The notes beneath the pieces are model-generated. The model ran no database searches, was not told the origin of the DNA, and saw only the letters and a list, made by a program, of their open reading frames with translations. Shown here piece by piece: positions 9,311-18,345 of a DNA stretch of 64,000 nucleotides. The translations under genes were made by a program, and so were the position numbers. The DNA is from Planctomycetota bacterium. Lineage in GTDB: Bacteria; Planctomycetota; Phycisphaerae; Phycisphaerales; UBA1924. Where the stretch lies: positions 24,602 to 88,601 of the forward strand of contig JAGWZK010000016.1 of the NCBI GenBank assembly GCA_018968885.1, read 5' to 3'. Every line of letters begins with the position of its first letter. Positions within the stretch are counted from its first letter, which is position 1.

Positions 9311-9757
9311 TCACACCCGCTGCGAAATCGCTGTCCGCAGGATGTCATACCTGCTCCTCAGCAAATCCGAAGCCACGCGAAACGTCAGCGCATTCTCCAC
9401 ATTCGCCTGCATCAACCTCTCCAGATCCCGATTATTCCGATCGTGAAACAGCACGTTATCCGCCGGCCGCGTCGGCCTCAGCCGTAACTCCCCCCGCTGA
9501 TCCCGCACAAACGCCCCCCCCTCCGCCCACGGCAAGCCCGCTGACTCCGCCTTCCCCGCGGCACTCCCCGCATCCCGCTTCTCAATCGCATCCGCCAGTA
9601 ACCTCTGAAACTCCCTGGGCGAAGCATCCAGGGGCACATAGTCCGGCGTATCGATATTCGCAATGTTGTTGGCGATCAGCCGCTGACGCTGACCCGCAAA
9701 CCGCATGGTCAGTTCCAACGCCGGAATCGCCCCCGAATTGGTCAGTTCACTGATCAT
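9311..9757 (-). CDS. flgB: Flagellar proximal rod protein FlgB
   Basis: About 148 residues from the ATG at 9757. The N-terminal helix has 'RQRLIANNIANIDTPDYVPL', the canonical rod/hook motif (NIAN.DTPGY), and the C-terminal helix has 'DLERLMQANVENALTFRVAS', like the (D/E)-x-E-M-x-x-M of FlgB. It is the first structural gene after the two-component pair and lies immediately downstream of a -24/-12 promoter. If that promoter is used, the mRNA leader would be only about seven bases, close to leaderless. Confidence 0.92.
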   Translation of the reverse strand: MISELTNSGAIPALELTMRFAGQRQRLIANNIANIDTPDYVPLDASPREFQRLLADAIEKRDAGSAAGKAESAGLPWAEGGAFVRDQRGELRLRPTRPADNVLFHDRNNRDLERLMQANVENALTFRVASDLLRSRYDILRTAISQRV

Positions 9758-9774
9758 CACACCACCCGTTTCTC

Positions 9775-9790
9775 AGCAAGACCCGCGCCA
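9775..9790 (-). promoter_or_regulatory. Candidate sigma-54 (-24/-12) promoter for the flgB structural genes
   Basis: Read on the minus strand the site is TGGCGCG-GGTC-TTGCT. The GG and GC dinucleotides are exactly 12 bases apart, as RpoN requires, and it differs from the consensus TGGCACG-N4-TTGCA at two positions. It lies between the gene for a sigma-54 activator and flgB, which it faces. The predicted start point is near 9764, only ~7 bases before the flgB ATG. Confidence 0.6.
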
Positions 9791-9818
9791 ATCGACCGCC
9801 AAACCACTACCGGACCAC

Positions 9819-11297
9819 TCACAACGTCTGCTCGATCAACTGCTCTTCCTTCCACTTCTTCAGTTTCAGCCCCAACGTCCGCACCCCGATCCCCAACGCC
9901 TGCGCCGTCCGCTGGCGATGCCGCCCCATCTTCATCAATGTCCGCACAATTGCCTCGCGCTCAATCTCATCCAACGTCCGAATCAGATCCGACGCCGCCG
10001 CCGCCACCACCTGATTCGATGGCGCCGCAGGCACCGGCTTGGCCTCCAATTCCGCACGATTCGTCAATGGCTCGGCCTTCACCCTGATCCACGGCTCAAT
10101 CAGCGATGCCGGAATCACGATCTCATTTTCCGACTTCTCCAGATTGGCTCCCAGCACCACCGCCCGTTCGCAGATGTTCTGCAATTCCCGCACATTCCCC
10201 GCCCACTCATACGCCTGCAATCTCCTCAGCGCATCATCCGAGAATCGCATCCCGCACCGCCCCTCGCGCCGGCAAATCTCCCTCACAAACGATGCCGCCA
10301 GCGCAGGCACATCACTCAAACGCTCCCGCAATGGCGGCAGCGTGATCGGCAGCACATTCAACCTGAAAAACAGATCCTCTCTGAACCCACCCTCCGCCGC
10401 CATCTTGGGCAGATCGCGATTGCTCGTCGCAATCACCCGCACATCAATCCCCATCGTCACGCTCGAACCCACTCGCTCAAACGCCCGCTCCTGCAACACG
10501 CGCAGCAGCTTCGCCTGGATCGACGGGCTCACTTCCGAAATCTCATCCAAGAGCAGCGTTCCTCCATCCGCCAATTCAAACCGCCCCTTTCTCAACTTAT
10601 CCGCGCCCGTAAACGCGCCCCGCTCATGTCCAAACAACTCCGACTCCAGCAGCGACTCGCTCAACGCAGCACAGTTCACCGCCAGGAAAGGCCCACTCGC
10701 CCGCGGGCTCATTTCATGAATCGCCCGCGCCACCACTTCTTTGCCCGCGCCCGATGGCCCAGTCACCAGCACGTTGCCGTGGCTTTGCGCAATCGTCTTG
10801 AGCTGGTCCTTGATCCCCTTCATCGCCGCCGATTCACCGATCAAGCGATCAATTCCCTTGCCACTGTTATCCGTCGGCAAACGCCGCACCGGCACATCCG
10901 CCGCCGCTTTCAACACGCCATTCTCGCGCGTCAGCTTGGCGTGTGACACCGCTCGCTTGGCTGCGATGATGAGTTCATCCCCCTCAAACGGCTTGGTCAG
11001 GTAGTCAAACGCGCCACTCTTCATGGCCCGCACCGCCGTCTCAATCGTCCCGAACGCCGTCATCAGAATCACCGGCAGATCCTCATCGATCTTCTTCACC
11101 GCCTCCAGCAGCTCCACACCCGTCTGCCCCGGCATGCGCAGATCGGTAATCACCACATCCGGCCGGCGCTTCGCCATGCTCTCGAGCGCTGCCCCCGCAT
11201 CCGTTGCAGTGCTCACCTCAAAACCAGCCCGCGACAACGTCGCCGCCACGCTGTCACGCATCATTTCCTTGTCATCCACGATCAAAACAAGACTCAT
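9819..11297 (-). CDS. Sigma-54-dependent flagellar response regulator (FlgR/FlrC-like)
   Basis: 492 residues in three domains. Receiver (~1-120) with the acidic pair in 'LIVDDKEMM', the phospho-acceptor Asp in 'VVITDLRMPG' and the conserved Thr and Lys ('MTAFG', 'TKPF'). Central AAA+ domain (~150-390) with Walker A 'GPSGAGKE', the sigma-54-contacting loop 'ERGAFTGAD' and Walker B 'GGTLLLDEIS'. C-terminal Fis-type helix-turn-helix ending 'TAQALGIGVRTLGLKLKKW'. It should activate RpoN promoters when phosphorylated by the kinase encoded just upstream, whose stop overlaps its start. Location among basal-body genes, and the promoter next door, point to control of flgB and the genes after it. Confidence 0.9.
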   Translation of the reverse strand: MSLVLIVDDKEMMRDSVAATLSRAGFEVSTATDAGAALESMAKRRPDVVITDLRMPGQTGVELLEAVKKIDEDLPVILMTAFGTIETAVRAMKSGAFDYLTKPFEGDELIIAAKRAVSHAKLTRENGVLKAAADVPVRRLPTDNSGKGIDRLIGESAAMKGIKDQLKTIAQSHGNVLVTGPSGAGKEVVARAIHEMSPRASGPFLAVNCAALSESLLESELFGHERGAFTGADKLRKGRFELADGGTLLLDEISEVSPSIQAKLLRVLQERAFERVGSSVTMGIDVRVIATSNRDLPKMAAEGGFREDLFFRLNVLPITLPPLRERLSDVPALAASFVREICRREGRCGMRFSDDALRRLQAYEWAGNVRELQNICERAVVLGANLEKSENEIVIPASLIEPWIRVKAEPLTNRAELEAKPVPAAPSNQVVAAAASDLIRTLDEIEREAIVRTLMKMGRHRQRTAQALGIGVRTLGLKLKKWKEEQLIEQTL

Positions 11298-12274
11298 GAC
11301 CCGACCTCGCTTTCAGCACACACCCGGCGTGGTAGCGCCACAACCGGCTCCAGTTCACCAGGGCGATCCTCCCCGGCAAACCCACTCTCCCCATGCTCGG
11401 GAAGCACGATCTCAAATTCCGTCCCCTGCCCCGGCTCACTCTGCACCGCGATCCGTCCCCCATGCGCATCCACAATCCGATGCACAATCGCCAGTCCCAG
11501 CCCCGTACCCGACGCCCGCGTCGTAAAGAACGGATTGAACATCCGCTCAATCACATCCGCCGTCACCCCGCACCCCGTATCCGCAACGCTCAGCACCGTG
11601 CACGTCTCCACACTGGCGCGCGACCGTGCCACTCGCCGCGACTGCGCTCGCAGTGTCAATGTGTGATCTCTCCCCGGCACCTCTCCCATCGCCTCCACCG
11701 CATTCCGCACCAGATTCACCAACGCCTGCATCAACAGCGTCGCATCCCCGCGCACTTCCAGTTCCCCCTCAATCACCACACTCATCCCCGGCACTTTCCC
11801 CATCTCCGCGCGGCACTGATCCACCGCATGTTCAAACAACTCCCTCGCCTCATGCCGCTCCATCTGCAAGCGAATCTCTCTCGCAAACGTCAGCACATCC
11901 CCCACCACCGCCTCCAGAGCCCTTGCCGATCCACCAATCTTCCGCGCCAGCGTCTGCTGCTCCGGCAACGCAGCCAGGTCCTCATCCAGCAGCCGCGCAT
12001 ACAACCGAATGCTCCCCAGTGGGTTCCGCACCTCATGCGCGATTCCCGCCGCCATCTCTCCAAGCGCTGCCAATCGCTTGCTCCGCGCCACTTGCTCATT
12101 GGCAGCCTGCAGTTCACCCGTCAGTCGCTTCACCTCGGCCCGCAGCGTCTCATGCGTCGCCTCCAGCCGCAGCGTCACCTCATTAAACGCCTTCATGAGC
12201 TCGGCCAGATCGCCAGCGCTCATCGGCTGACTTCCACCCGTCGCACCGCCCTGATTCACCTTTGCAGAGCTCAT
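11294..12274 (-). CDS. Soluble sensor histidine kinase (FlgS/FlrB-like)
   Basis: 326 residues with no membrane helix. After a short coil, the H-box is 'MAAGIAHEVRNPLGSIRLYA' (~residue 77), followed by the N-box 'LVNLVRNAVEAM', the G1 box 'VADTGCGV', the F-box 'FNPFFTT' and the G2 box 'GTGLGLAIV', so the HATPase is complete. Lack of any sensor domain or membrane segment is like FlrB and FlgS, which sense the state of the flagellar export apparatus from the cytoplasm. Start and stop both overlap neighbours by four bases, tying it to the FlgN-like gene and the regulator. Confidence 0.88.
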   Translation of the reverse strand: MSSAKVNQGGATGGSQPMSAGDLAELMKAFNEVTLRLEATHETLRAEVKRLTGELQAANEQVARSKRLAALGEMAAGIAHEVRNPLGSIRLYARLLDEDLAALPEQQTLARKIGGSARALEAVVGDVLTFAREIRLQMERHEARELFEHAVDQCRAEMGKVPGMSVVIEGELEVRGDATLLMQALVNLVRNAVEAMGEVPGRDHTLTLRAQSRRVARSRASVETCTVLSVADTGCGVTADVIERMFNPFFTTRASGTGLGLAIVHRIVDAHGGRIAVQSEPGQGTEFEIVLPEHGESGFAGEDRPGELEPVVALPRRVCAESEVGS

Positions 12275-12744
12275 GCCGTCACCCCCTTGGATGTACGCGC
12301 ATCGCTCGACTCCACCCGGCCATAACTTCCCGTCGCCTGCTTCTGCGCATTCAGGGCGTGCAACTCCGCCACCACCGCATCGCGCCGCTGCTCCAGCGCG
12401 CTCCGATCCGCCGCATCCCGTTCAGAAATCGCCCCGATCAATCCCGCCAGCGCATCGATCCGCCCCGACACATCATCGCGCTGCTCTTTGCTCGCCGTCC
12501 CCGCGACCGAATCCCACACCCGCCGCAATGGCTCAATCCGCGCATTGCACCGCGACAAATCCTCAATCACACGCTCACGCTCAGCCAACACAGCCAGAAT
12601 CGCGGGCGCTTCCCCATGCGCCACAATCTGACCCTGACGCTGACTGATTGCATCCAACTCCCCGCACAGCGCGGCATGCTCCTCCAACTGCTCAACCAGT
12701 TGGCGATGAATCGATTGCTGAGATGGAGAGAGTTCGCCTTGCAT
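12271..12744 (-). CDS. flgN: FlgN-like flagellar export chaperone
   Basis: 157 residues, all helical. The pattern 'LVEQLEEHAALCGELDAISQ' followed by a helix with 'ILAVLAERERVIEDLSRCNA' fits FlgN, the cytoplasmic chaperone for the hook-filament junction proteins FlgK and FlgL. The C-terminal ~30 residues are polar and likely flexible. It is translationally coupled (ATGA overlap) to the kinase downstream. FlgN is poorly conserved, so this rests on helix pattern, size and context. Confidence 0.6.
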   Translation of the reverse strand: MQGELSPSQQSIHRQLVEQLEEHAALCGELDAISQRQGQIVAHGEAPAILAVLAERERVIEDLSRCNARIEPLRRVWDSVAGTASKEQRDDVSGRIDALAGLIGAISERDAADRSALEQRRDAVVAELHALNAQKQATGSYGRVESSDARTSKGVTA

Positions 12745-12792
12745 GTCATCCTGACGTGTTCATCGCGGCATCCTGCCACGAAGCCAGAGCGT

Positions 12793-15219
12793 TTACCGCC
12801 CCGGGGGTTCATTCTCCTTCTCACTTCCCGCGACCGCGCTCACGCGCATCAATTCCTCCGCCGCGTCCAGCCACCGCTCCCAATCCTTCCGCGTCATCGG
12901 CAGATTCGGGTCTTCCCATGCCGATTCCGGCAAGCTCTTGTAAAAGCTCTTGGCCCGGTTGTTCACTGTCGCCGCCCGCGCCACATCACCCAGTTTCAGA
13001 TAGCAGCTCACGATCTGCGTCATCGCCACCAGCGCTGCCGGCTCCTTGCCATATCGCTCCCGCGCACTGTCATAACGCCGTATCGCCTGCTCATAATCAC
13101 CCAGGTCATACGCCACATCACCCAGATAGAACCACGTATTGCGCAGCGTGAGCTCTTCCAGACCGCTCCGCCGCCGCGAATCACGCCCTTCCAGCGCGGC
13201 CAGCACCTGGTCATACTCCGCCAACGCGCGCGTCAAGTGATCGCGCTTCCGCGCCTCAGCCAGCTGCCGATCCGATTCCGGCATCGGATGACTCAGCAGT
13301 TCCTGCTCTCCCCGCGCGCTCAAGCGGTGACTGTCTGCCAGTCGGAATCGCGCGATATCAATCCGCGGATCATCCGCATACCGCTCATCCGCCTCGCTCA
13401 ATCGCTCAATCGCCTTGGCATATTGATTCGATCGATAATAAAAGGTCCCCAATTCAAAGATCGCATCGCGGAAAATCGGTGTCAGAGGCCCGCCCACCGT
13501 CCCCGAGCACGCCGCCAGCAGATTCGCTTCCGCCTCCGCGTCATTCTTCTCATCTCCATCCGCAAGCAGTGCCTGCGCCAATGGAACATGGCTCATGTCA
13601 CCAAACACGCCGCTATTGGGCTGACCCGCCGGAGGTACGCGGCTGTCAATCAACTCTCTGAAAATCTTCGCCGCTGTCTCGTAATCGCCACGCGATTGCA
13701 ACGCCCGCGCCAAGCGATACTTCGCTTCCGCCGACTTGGGGTCGCCTGCAAAGCTCTGCAGGTGCTCCTTGAACAATTCAATCGCCGACTCCTGATCCCC
13801 TGCACGATCCAGAGAATCCGCCGCCATCCACAGCGACTCCCCATACTGCTTCACATCCGTCAGCACCACCCGATCCCGATGCTCTTTGTAGTACTGCCCC
13901 GAGGCCAGGTGATGCGCTTGCGCTTCGCGCATCGTCGCCATATCCAGAGACAATTCCAGCGCCAGGGGATCACTCCCCGCACCCTTGATCGCCTCATCCG
14001 CCAGTGCCCGATGCGATGTCGCCAGCGCCAGCAGCACCTGCTGAGGCAATTCCGTCCGAGGAAACAGCAGTTCCGCTGTCGAGGCGTAGTTCAACGCAGA
14101 TGACAACTCTCCCGCCTCACGCCGCTCCTGCACTCGCGCGAGCAGACTCTCGCTGATCTGATCGCGGGTGATCTGCGCACCCACTGACTTCCTGTCCGCA
14201 CGCGTCACGCGTCTCGCCAGACGCTCATAACTCTCAATCGACCTCGCCGTCTCGCCTCGCGTCGCTTCCACCTCACCCAGACCCAAGAGCGCAAACTCAG
14301 CCGATGCCGAATCCTCATACTTGGCAACCACAAGTTCAAACCGGTCCCGTGCATCCGCCAGATCGCCCTTGAGCGCCGCGATCCTTCCCAGCATCAACTG
14401 CACTTCCGCCGCTCGCTCATCTGATTCCGCAATCCGCTCCACCGCCCGCGCAAACTGCTTGTCCGCCTCGGGAATGTTGTCCGTGTCGAAATACGCCTTC
14501 CCCAGCAGCAGATACACCTCGCCAAGATCCACCGAAGGTGTATTCGTCAATCGCGGCATCTCTTTCAAGATCCGCATGATCGCGATGTCCGGAAACCCCT
14601 CGCGAATCTGCACCTGCGCCTGACGCGTCACCGCCCACAACCGATCCTCTGTCGCCAGCTCCCCATCCGCCAGCAATCGCGACAACAGATCCATCACCTT
14701 CGAGAGATCACTCCCCGACGCTTTCAGACTCCGATCAATCATGCGCCGGTAGAGTTCCACCCGCTGCTTGGCCGCGTCCGCTGGCAGGCGATCTGCCCGC
14801 TCCAGCGCCGCCTCGGTCTGCCCGATCCCCGCCAGTGCCTCAGCCAGTGCCACCTGATCCGTCACTTCCAGCGTCGCTTTGGCCTTCTCCGCCTCGGCAT
14901 ATTGCGTCACCACCGTCTGGTAGTTCTCGCTCCGTTCGATCCCCTTGGCCTGCTGCCCGACAAACACGGCCCGCCCCACCAATTGGTGAAACCGGCCGCG
15001 ATCCTGTTGCGTCAGCTTCCCTTTCGCCACGTACGGCAGCACCTTGGAGTTCAACAGCTCCAGCGCCGGCTCCGCCTCTCCCTTGTTGATCAACTTCGTC
15101 GCCGAATCCAGATGCGGGGCAAACTCCTGCTTCGGAGTCCGCATGATCACCACTGCCAAACCCGCGGCAAGCAATAACCCACCCACCGCCAGCGTCGGCA
15201 ATTGCCATAACTGCCGCAC
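12793..15219 (-). CDS. Large single-pass TPR-repeat protein preceding the flagellar genes
   Basis: 808 residues, with a membrane helix at ~9-26 (LAVGGLLLAAGLAVVIM) followed by some 750 residues of tetratricopeptide-like helical pairs, for example 'GDLADARDRFELVVAKYEDS' and 'GDYEQAIRRYDSARERYGKE'. This suggests an inner-membrane-anchored scaffold facing the periplasm. The function is unknown. It is the first gene of the run leading into the flagellar genes, ~48 bases before the FlgN-like gene, but may simply be a neighbour. The start is uncertain: GTG at 15219 is taken, but the frame is open further upstream (to ~15306) and an AAGGAG near 15275 would suit a non-ATG start giving a ~20-residue cytoplasmic tail. 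Confidence 0.8.
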   Translation of the reverse strand: MRQLWQLPTLAVGGLLLAAGLAVVIMRTPKQEFAPHLDSATKLINKGEAEPALELLNSKVLPYVAKGKLTQQDRGRFHQLVGRAVFVGQQAKGIERSENYQTVVTQYAEAEKAKATLEVTDQVALAEALAGIGQTEAALERADRLPADAAKQRVELYRRMIDRSLKASGSDLSKVMDLLSRLLADGELATEDRLWAVTRQAQVQIREGFPDIAIMRILKEMPRLTNTPSVDLGEVYLLLGKAYFDTDNIPEADKQFARAVERIAESDERAAEVQLMLGRIAALKGDLADARDRFELVVAKYEDSASAEFALLGLGEVEATRGETARSIESYERLARRVTRADRKSVGAQITRDQISESLLARVQERREAGELSSALNYASTAELLFPRTELPQQVLLALATSHRALADEAIKGAGSDPLALELSLDMATMREAQAHHLASGQYYKEHRDRVVLTDVKQYGESLWMAADSLDRAGDQESAIELFKEHLQSFAGDPKSAEAKYRLARALQSRGDYETAAKIFRELIDSRVPPAGQPNSGVFGDMSHVPLAQALLADGDEKNDAEAEANLLAACSGTVGGPLTPIFRDAIFELGTFYYRSNQYAKAIERLSEADERYADDPRIDIARFRLADSHRLSARGEQELLSHPMPESDRQLAEARKRDHLTRALAEYDQVLAALEGRDSRRRSGLEELTLRNTWFYLGDVAYDLGDYEQAIRRYDSARERYGKEPAALVAMTQIVSCYLKLGDVARAATVNNRAKSFYKSLPESAWEDPNLPMTRKDWERWLDAAEELMRVSAVAGSEKENEPPGR

Positions 15220-15441
15220 CGATGGCTGGGGCTTCCCCGCCTCCGCACCAGATTGCTTCGCTGCGCCTGCCAGAACGCACTCCTTGGCTGTCGAACGCGA
15301 GCACTACACCCGGCTCAGGGTGGTTATCGGGACAAAGCGTGCCTGTTCTTCAATCAGAGTCGGCAATTCCCGCGCGATCCCGCGGCATTCCTTACCTGCC
15401 CCACTCAGCACTCCGTACTTCATTCTCTGCACCAAAAGAAA

Positions 15442-15462
15442 CACCCCCTGATTCAGGGGGTG
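15442..15462 (-). terminator. Rho-independent terminator of clpX
   Basis: An inverted repeat CACCCCCT-GATTC-AGGGGGTG lies ~40 bases after the clpX stop. On the minus strand it is followed by TTTCTTTT, a normal U-tract. The region 15220-15500 holds no other gene. Confidence 0.8.
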
Positions 15463-15500
15463 GCGTTCACTTTGAACTTTCGACTTTCCTCTTTCAGCTT

Positions 15501-16889
15501 CTACGCAGTGATCTTGCGTTTCGTCGCAATCTCACTCAGCGTCGAACGCTTCGTGATCGCGTCCTCATCGATCACAAACTCAGCCCCGCGCCACTGGCCA
15601 CCGGGCAGTTCAAACATCAGTTCAATCATCACTTCTTCAACGACCGCACGCAGAGCGCGAGCACCAGTCTCACGCTTCACAGCGCGGCGAGCGAGTTCGC
15701 GCATCGCGCCTTCTGTGAATTCGAGCTTCGCCCCTTCCAGGGCAAAGAGGTGTTGATACTGCTTCACGATCGCGTTCTTGGGCTGCGTCAGCACCGTCAC
15801 CAGCGTGTCCACCGTCAACGGCATCAGCGGCGCCAACACCGGCAGACGACCGATGAATTCAGGGATCATCCCGAACTCGATCAGGTCTTCAGCCGTGATC
15901 TGCTGCAGAATCCACTCGCGGTCATCGCGGATGTTGTTCACATCCGTCGAGTTCTTGAAGCCGATCTTGGTCTTGCCCACGCGGCGGCGGATGATCTCTT
16001 CCACACCCACAAACGTTCCGCCGCAGATGAACAGGATGTTTGAGGTATCCACCTGGATGTACTGTTGCTCCGGGTGCTTTCTGCCACCCTGTGGCGGCAC
16101 ATTGCTGATCGTGCCTTCCAGCATCTTCAGCAAGCTCTGCTGCACACCCTCGCCCGACACGTCGCGCGTGATGCTCACATTGCCGCCGGTCTTGCCGACC
16201 TTGTCGATTTCGTCAATATAGATGATGCCGCGCTGTGCGGACTCCAGATCGAAATCCGCCGACTGCAGCAGACGCAGGATCAGGTTCTCAACGTCCTCAC
16301 CCACGTATCCCGCCTCAGTCAGCGTCGTCGCATCACCGATGGCAAAGGGCACCTTCAACATGCGTGCCAGCGTCTTGGCCAGCAATGTCTTACCTGAGCC
16401 CGTGGGCCCGATCATCAGAATGTTGGACTTGTCAAGCTCCAGGTCCGCCGCGCCACCCTGCTCAATGTGCAGCAGTCGCTTGTAGTGGTTATGCACCGCC
16501 ACAGACAAAGCCCGCTTGGCAAAATCCTGCCCGATGATGTATTGATCCAAGTGCGCCTTGATCTCACGCGGAGCGGGAATATCCCGCAGCGTGCTCGACA
16601 CCGTCGTCACACGCTTGCGCTCCTGACGGAAAATATTCTGACACAGGTCCGTGCACAGATTGCAGATGTACACCTCGCTGGGGCCTTCCACCATCGGCCC
16701 GACTTCGCGGCTCGTCTTTCCGCAGAATGAGCACGTCGTCACCCGACGACCGCGGAAATTGTCATTCCCGCCCCCGCCACCATTTCCACTTCCGCCACCG
16801 CTCGCGCCACCTGACCCACCATTGGAATCAGCCCCCGGACGAGCAGGTGCAGAAGGGGGAGGAACATCATCATTACGGTTCTTGGCCAT
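15501..16889 (-). CDS. clpX: ATP-dependent Clp protease ATP-binding subunit ClpX
   Basis: The protein unfolds tagged substrates and feeds them to ClpP. An N-terminal C4 zinc finger ([11 protein letters not shown]...ICNLCTDLC) is followed by the AAA+ core: Walker A '[15 protein letters not shown]', Walker B '[10 protein letters not shown]', the RKH-type pore region and the arginine finger segment '[12 protein letters not shown]'. I take the ATG at 16889 (462 residues), with GAGGGT eight bases upstream; the open frame runs 66 codons further but that part lacks any conserved sequence. A Gly/Asn-rich linker of ~45 residues lies before the zinc finger, longer than usual. clpP is not in the window. 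Confidence 0.95.
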   Translation of the reverse strand: MAKNRNDDVPPPSAPARPGADSNGGSGGASGGGSGNGGGGGNDNFRGRRVTTCSFCGKTSREVGPMVEGPSEVYICNLCTDLCQNIFRQERKRVTTVSSTLRDIPAPREIKAHLDQYIIGQDFAKRALSVAVHNHYKRLLHIEQGGAADLELDKSNILMIGPTGSGKTLLAKTLARMLKVPFAIGDATTLTEAGYVGEDVENLILRLLQSADFDLESAQRGIIYIDEIDKVGKTGGNVSITRDVSGEGVQQSLLKMLEGTISNVPPQGGRKHPEQQYIQVDTSNILFICGGTFVGVEEIIRRRVGKTKIGFKNSTDVNNIRDDREWILQQITAEDLIEFGMIPEFIGRLPVLAPLMPLTVDTLVTVLTQPKNAIVKQYQHLFALEGAKLEFTEGAMRELARRAVKRETGARALRAVVEEVMIELMFELPGGQWRGAEFVIDEDAITKRSTLSEIATKRKITA

Positions 16890-17083
16890 ACACCCTCGCG
16901 GATTCCCAAACGAAAGCCACAGCGCAGCACGACCCGCCGCGGCACGGGGCTCCATCATCGACACAGTATCGACGCGACGTGCAAACGTCTCAACCCAACT
17001 CGCGACACTCGCCTCTGAACGCTCCAGCATCTTCCCCACAGTCACACACTTCTCGGACCTCACCCCAAAAGTCAAGCCCTTCT

Positions 17084-17380
17084 TCACACTTTGCCCTTGC
17101 TGGCCCCCTGATTCCGGTTGCTCTTGCTGTTCATCAGCCCTTCCTTCAACTTCGCATGCATGGATGCCTTGGCCTGATCAAACTCCTGCTGAGACATTTC
17201 ACCCCGATCGCGCATGGCCCGCAATTGATCCAGCAGCGACCCCTGATCCGATGCCGCGTGATCCGGCGCCAGCAGCTTCTTCCGCGCGATCAGAATCGCC
17301 ACCCCGGCCACAAGACACAACCCGATCAGCGCACCCACCGCGATCACCACGCGGCTCCGCGCCTCGTCAGAACTCGCCAT
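17084..17380 (-). CDS. Small single-pass membrane protein with SHOCT-like tail
   Basis: 98 residues from the ATG at 17380 (a GTG at 17404 is possible). One membrane helix ([20 protein letters not shown]) is followed by a linker and '[20 protein letters not shown]', which has the L-x-x-L-x-G-x-I-x-x-x-E-F-D pattern of SHOCT (short C-terminal) domains, thought to mediate oligomer contacts. The tail is basic. Function unknown. Confidence 0.7.
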   Translation of the reverse strand: MASSDEARSRVVIAVGALIGLCLVAGVAILIARKKLLAPDHAASDQGSLLDQLRAMRDRGEMSQQEFDQAKASMHAKLKEGLMNSKSNRNQGASKGKV

Positions 17381-17429
17381 CAGGATGAAATGATCAATGC
17401 TCACGGAGAGAGCATACCGCTCGATCTGG

Positions 17430-18185
17430 TCAGGCGTTGCCGCTGGCGATCGCCTCGCGCAGAGGCACGATCATCCGCGGGATCAGCCGATGCTCGATGA
17501 TCTCCTGACCGATCCGCGTCACTTCATCAAAGACGCGCTGCAGTTCATCAATCGTCGCCACCGACCCAAACCGCCGCAGGGTCAGATACACGCTGATCGG
17601 CTCTCCCGGCTCTCCATCCGACGGGGGCACAAAGTTGCGCGAACGCGTCTTGACCTCAAAGAACGCTTCCAACTCCCGCGCCGACTTGCCGGGAATCGTC
17701 AGCCCGATCGTCGGCTGGCAGTCCACCAGTTTGGTGTTGCCCATCTCCAGCACGTTGGCCATTGGCGAACCACCATACAGCGCATCAAAGACGATCTGGT
17801 CATGGCTCCCTGTGGCCAGCATGTCAAAGCCAAAGAGCACTTCAAGGCAATCAACATCGAGCGGGCTGATTGACAGGTACATCGGTGCCAGTTCCAGCAC
17901 TGCCCGATGCAGTTGATACGCCTCGTCCAATGTCGCTGCATTCACCGTGCCGCTGCGCAGGTGATTGGTCCGCAGGGCACACCACCTGTGCGGCACATCC
18001 GACTGCACACTCTCCAGCGCCAACTCTTCCTTGTAGCGACGGAAGTTGGACATGTGGGGAAACTGCTTGCGAATCCGCTCAAACATCTCCAGCGCAGAGC
18101 CACGGTCCTTCGGAAGGTCCAGTTTCACCTGGAGCTTCTGATTGACGTAAAAGTCGTTGCACAATGCCCGGTACGAATCACCCAT
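17430..18185 (-). CDS. Conserved protein of unknown function
   Basis: 251 residues, no signal peptide or membrane helix. It is a mixed alpha/beta cytosolic protein with even codon use and strong third-position GC, so very likely real. Notable stretches are 'FERIRKQFPHMSNFRRYKEE' near residue 35 and 'LVDCQPTIGLTIPGKSAREL' near residue 155. I do not recognise the family. It stands alone between the SHOCT-like gene and the HAD phosphatase, 30-160 bases from each. Confidence 0.7.
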   Translation of the reverse strand: MGDSYRALCNDFYVNQKLQVKLDLPKDRGSALEMFERIRKQFPHMSNFRRYKEELALESVQSDVPHRWCALRTNHLRSGTVNAATLDEAYQLHRAVLELAPMYLSISPLDVDCLEVLFGFDMLATGSHDQIVFDALYGGSPMANVLEMGNTKLVDCQPTIGLTIPGKSARELEAFFEVKTRSRNFVPPSDGEPGEPISVYLTLRRFGSVATIDELQRVFDEVTRIGQEIIEHRLIPRMIVPLREAIASGNA

Positions 18186-18345
18186 TGGCCGCGTTCGCTC
18201 CTGCTGCTTTCCGTGTCAGAGTGTAGAGCGCGATTCCCACTCACCCAGCCGATTTTCTGCAAACTCACCGGTTTTCCACAAAGTTATCGGGGCCACACTC
18301 CGCAATTCCATCCCCGCTCCTCACATCCGCCCCATTTCTCAGACC

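Noticed and set aside
9705..10946. 413-codon plus-strand frame opposite the sigma-54 regulator
   Set aside because: Same shadow pattern; the regulator on the minus strand has all its catalytic motifs.
12262..14103. 613-codon open frame on the plus strand opposite the TPR gene and the FlgN-like gene
   Set aside because: It is antisense to two convincing genes, has no ribosome site and a composition (Arg, Gln, His, Pro) typical of the complement of GC-rich codons.
16890..17087. N-terminal extension of ClpX by 66 residues
   Set aside because: No conserved sequence, and the ATG at 16889 has a proper ribosome site.
18272..18280. TTTTCCACA, which matches the DnaA box consensus
   Set aside because: A single copy with no cluster, no AT-rich unwinding region and no dnaA or dnaN nearby, so not an origin.
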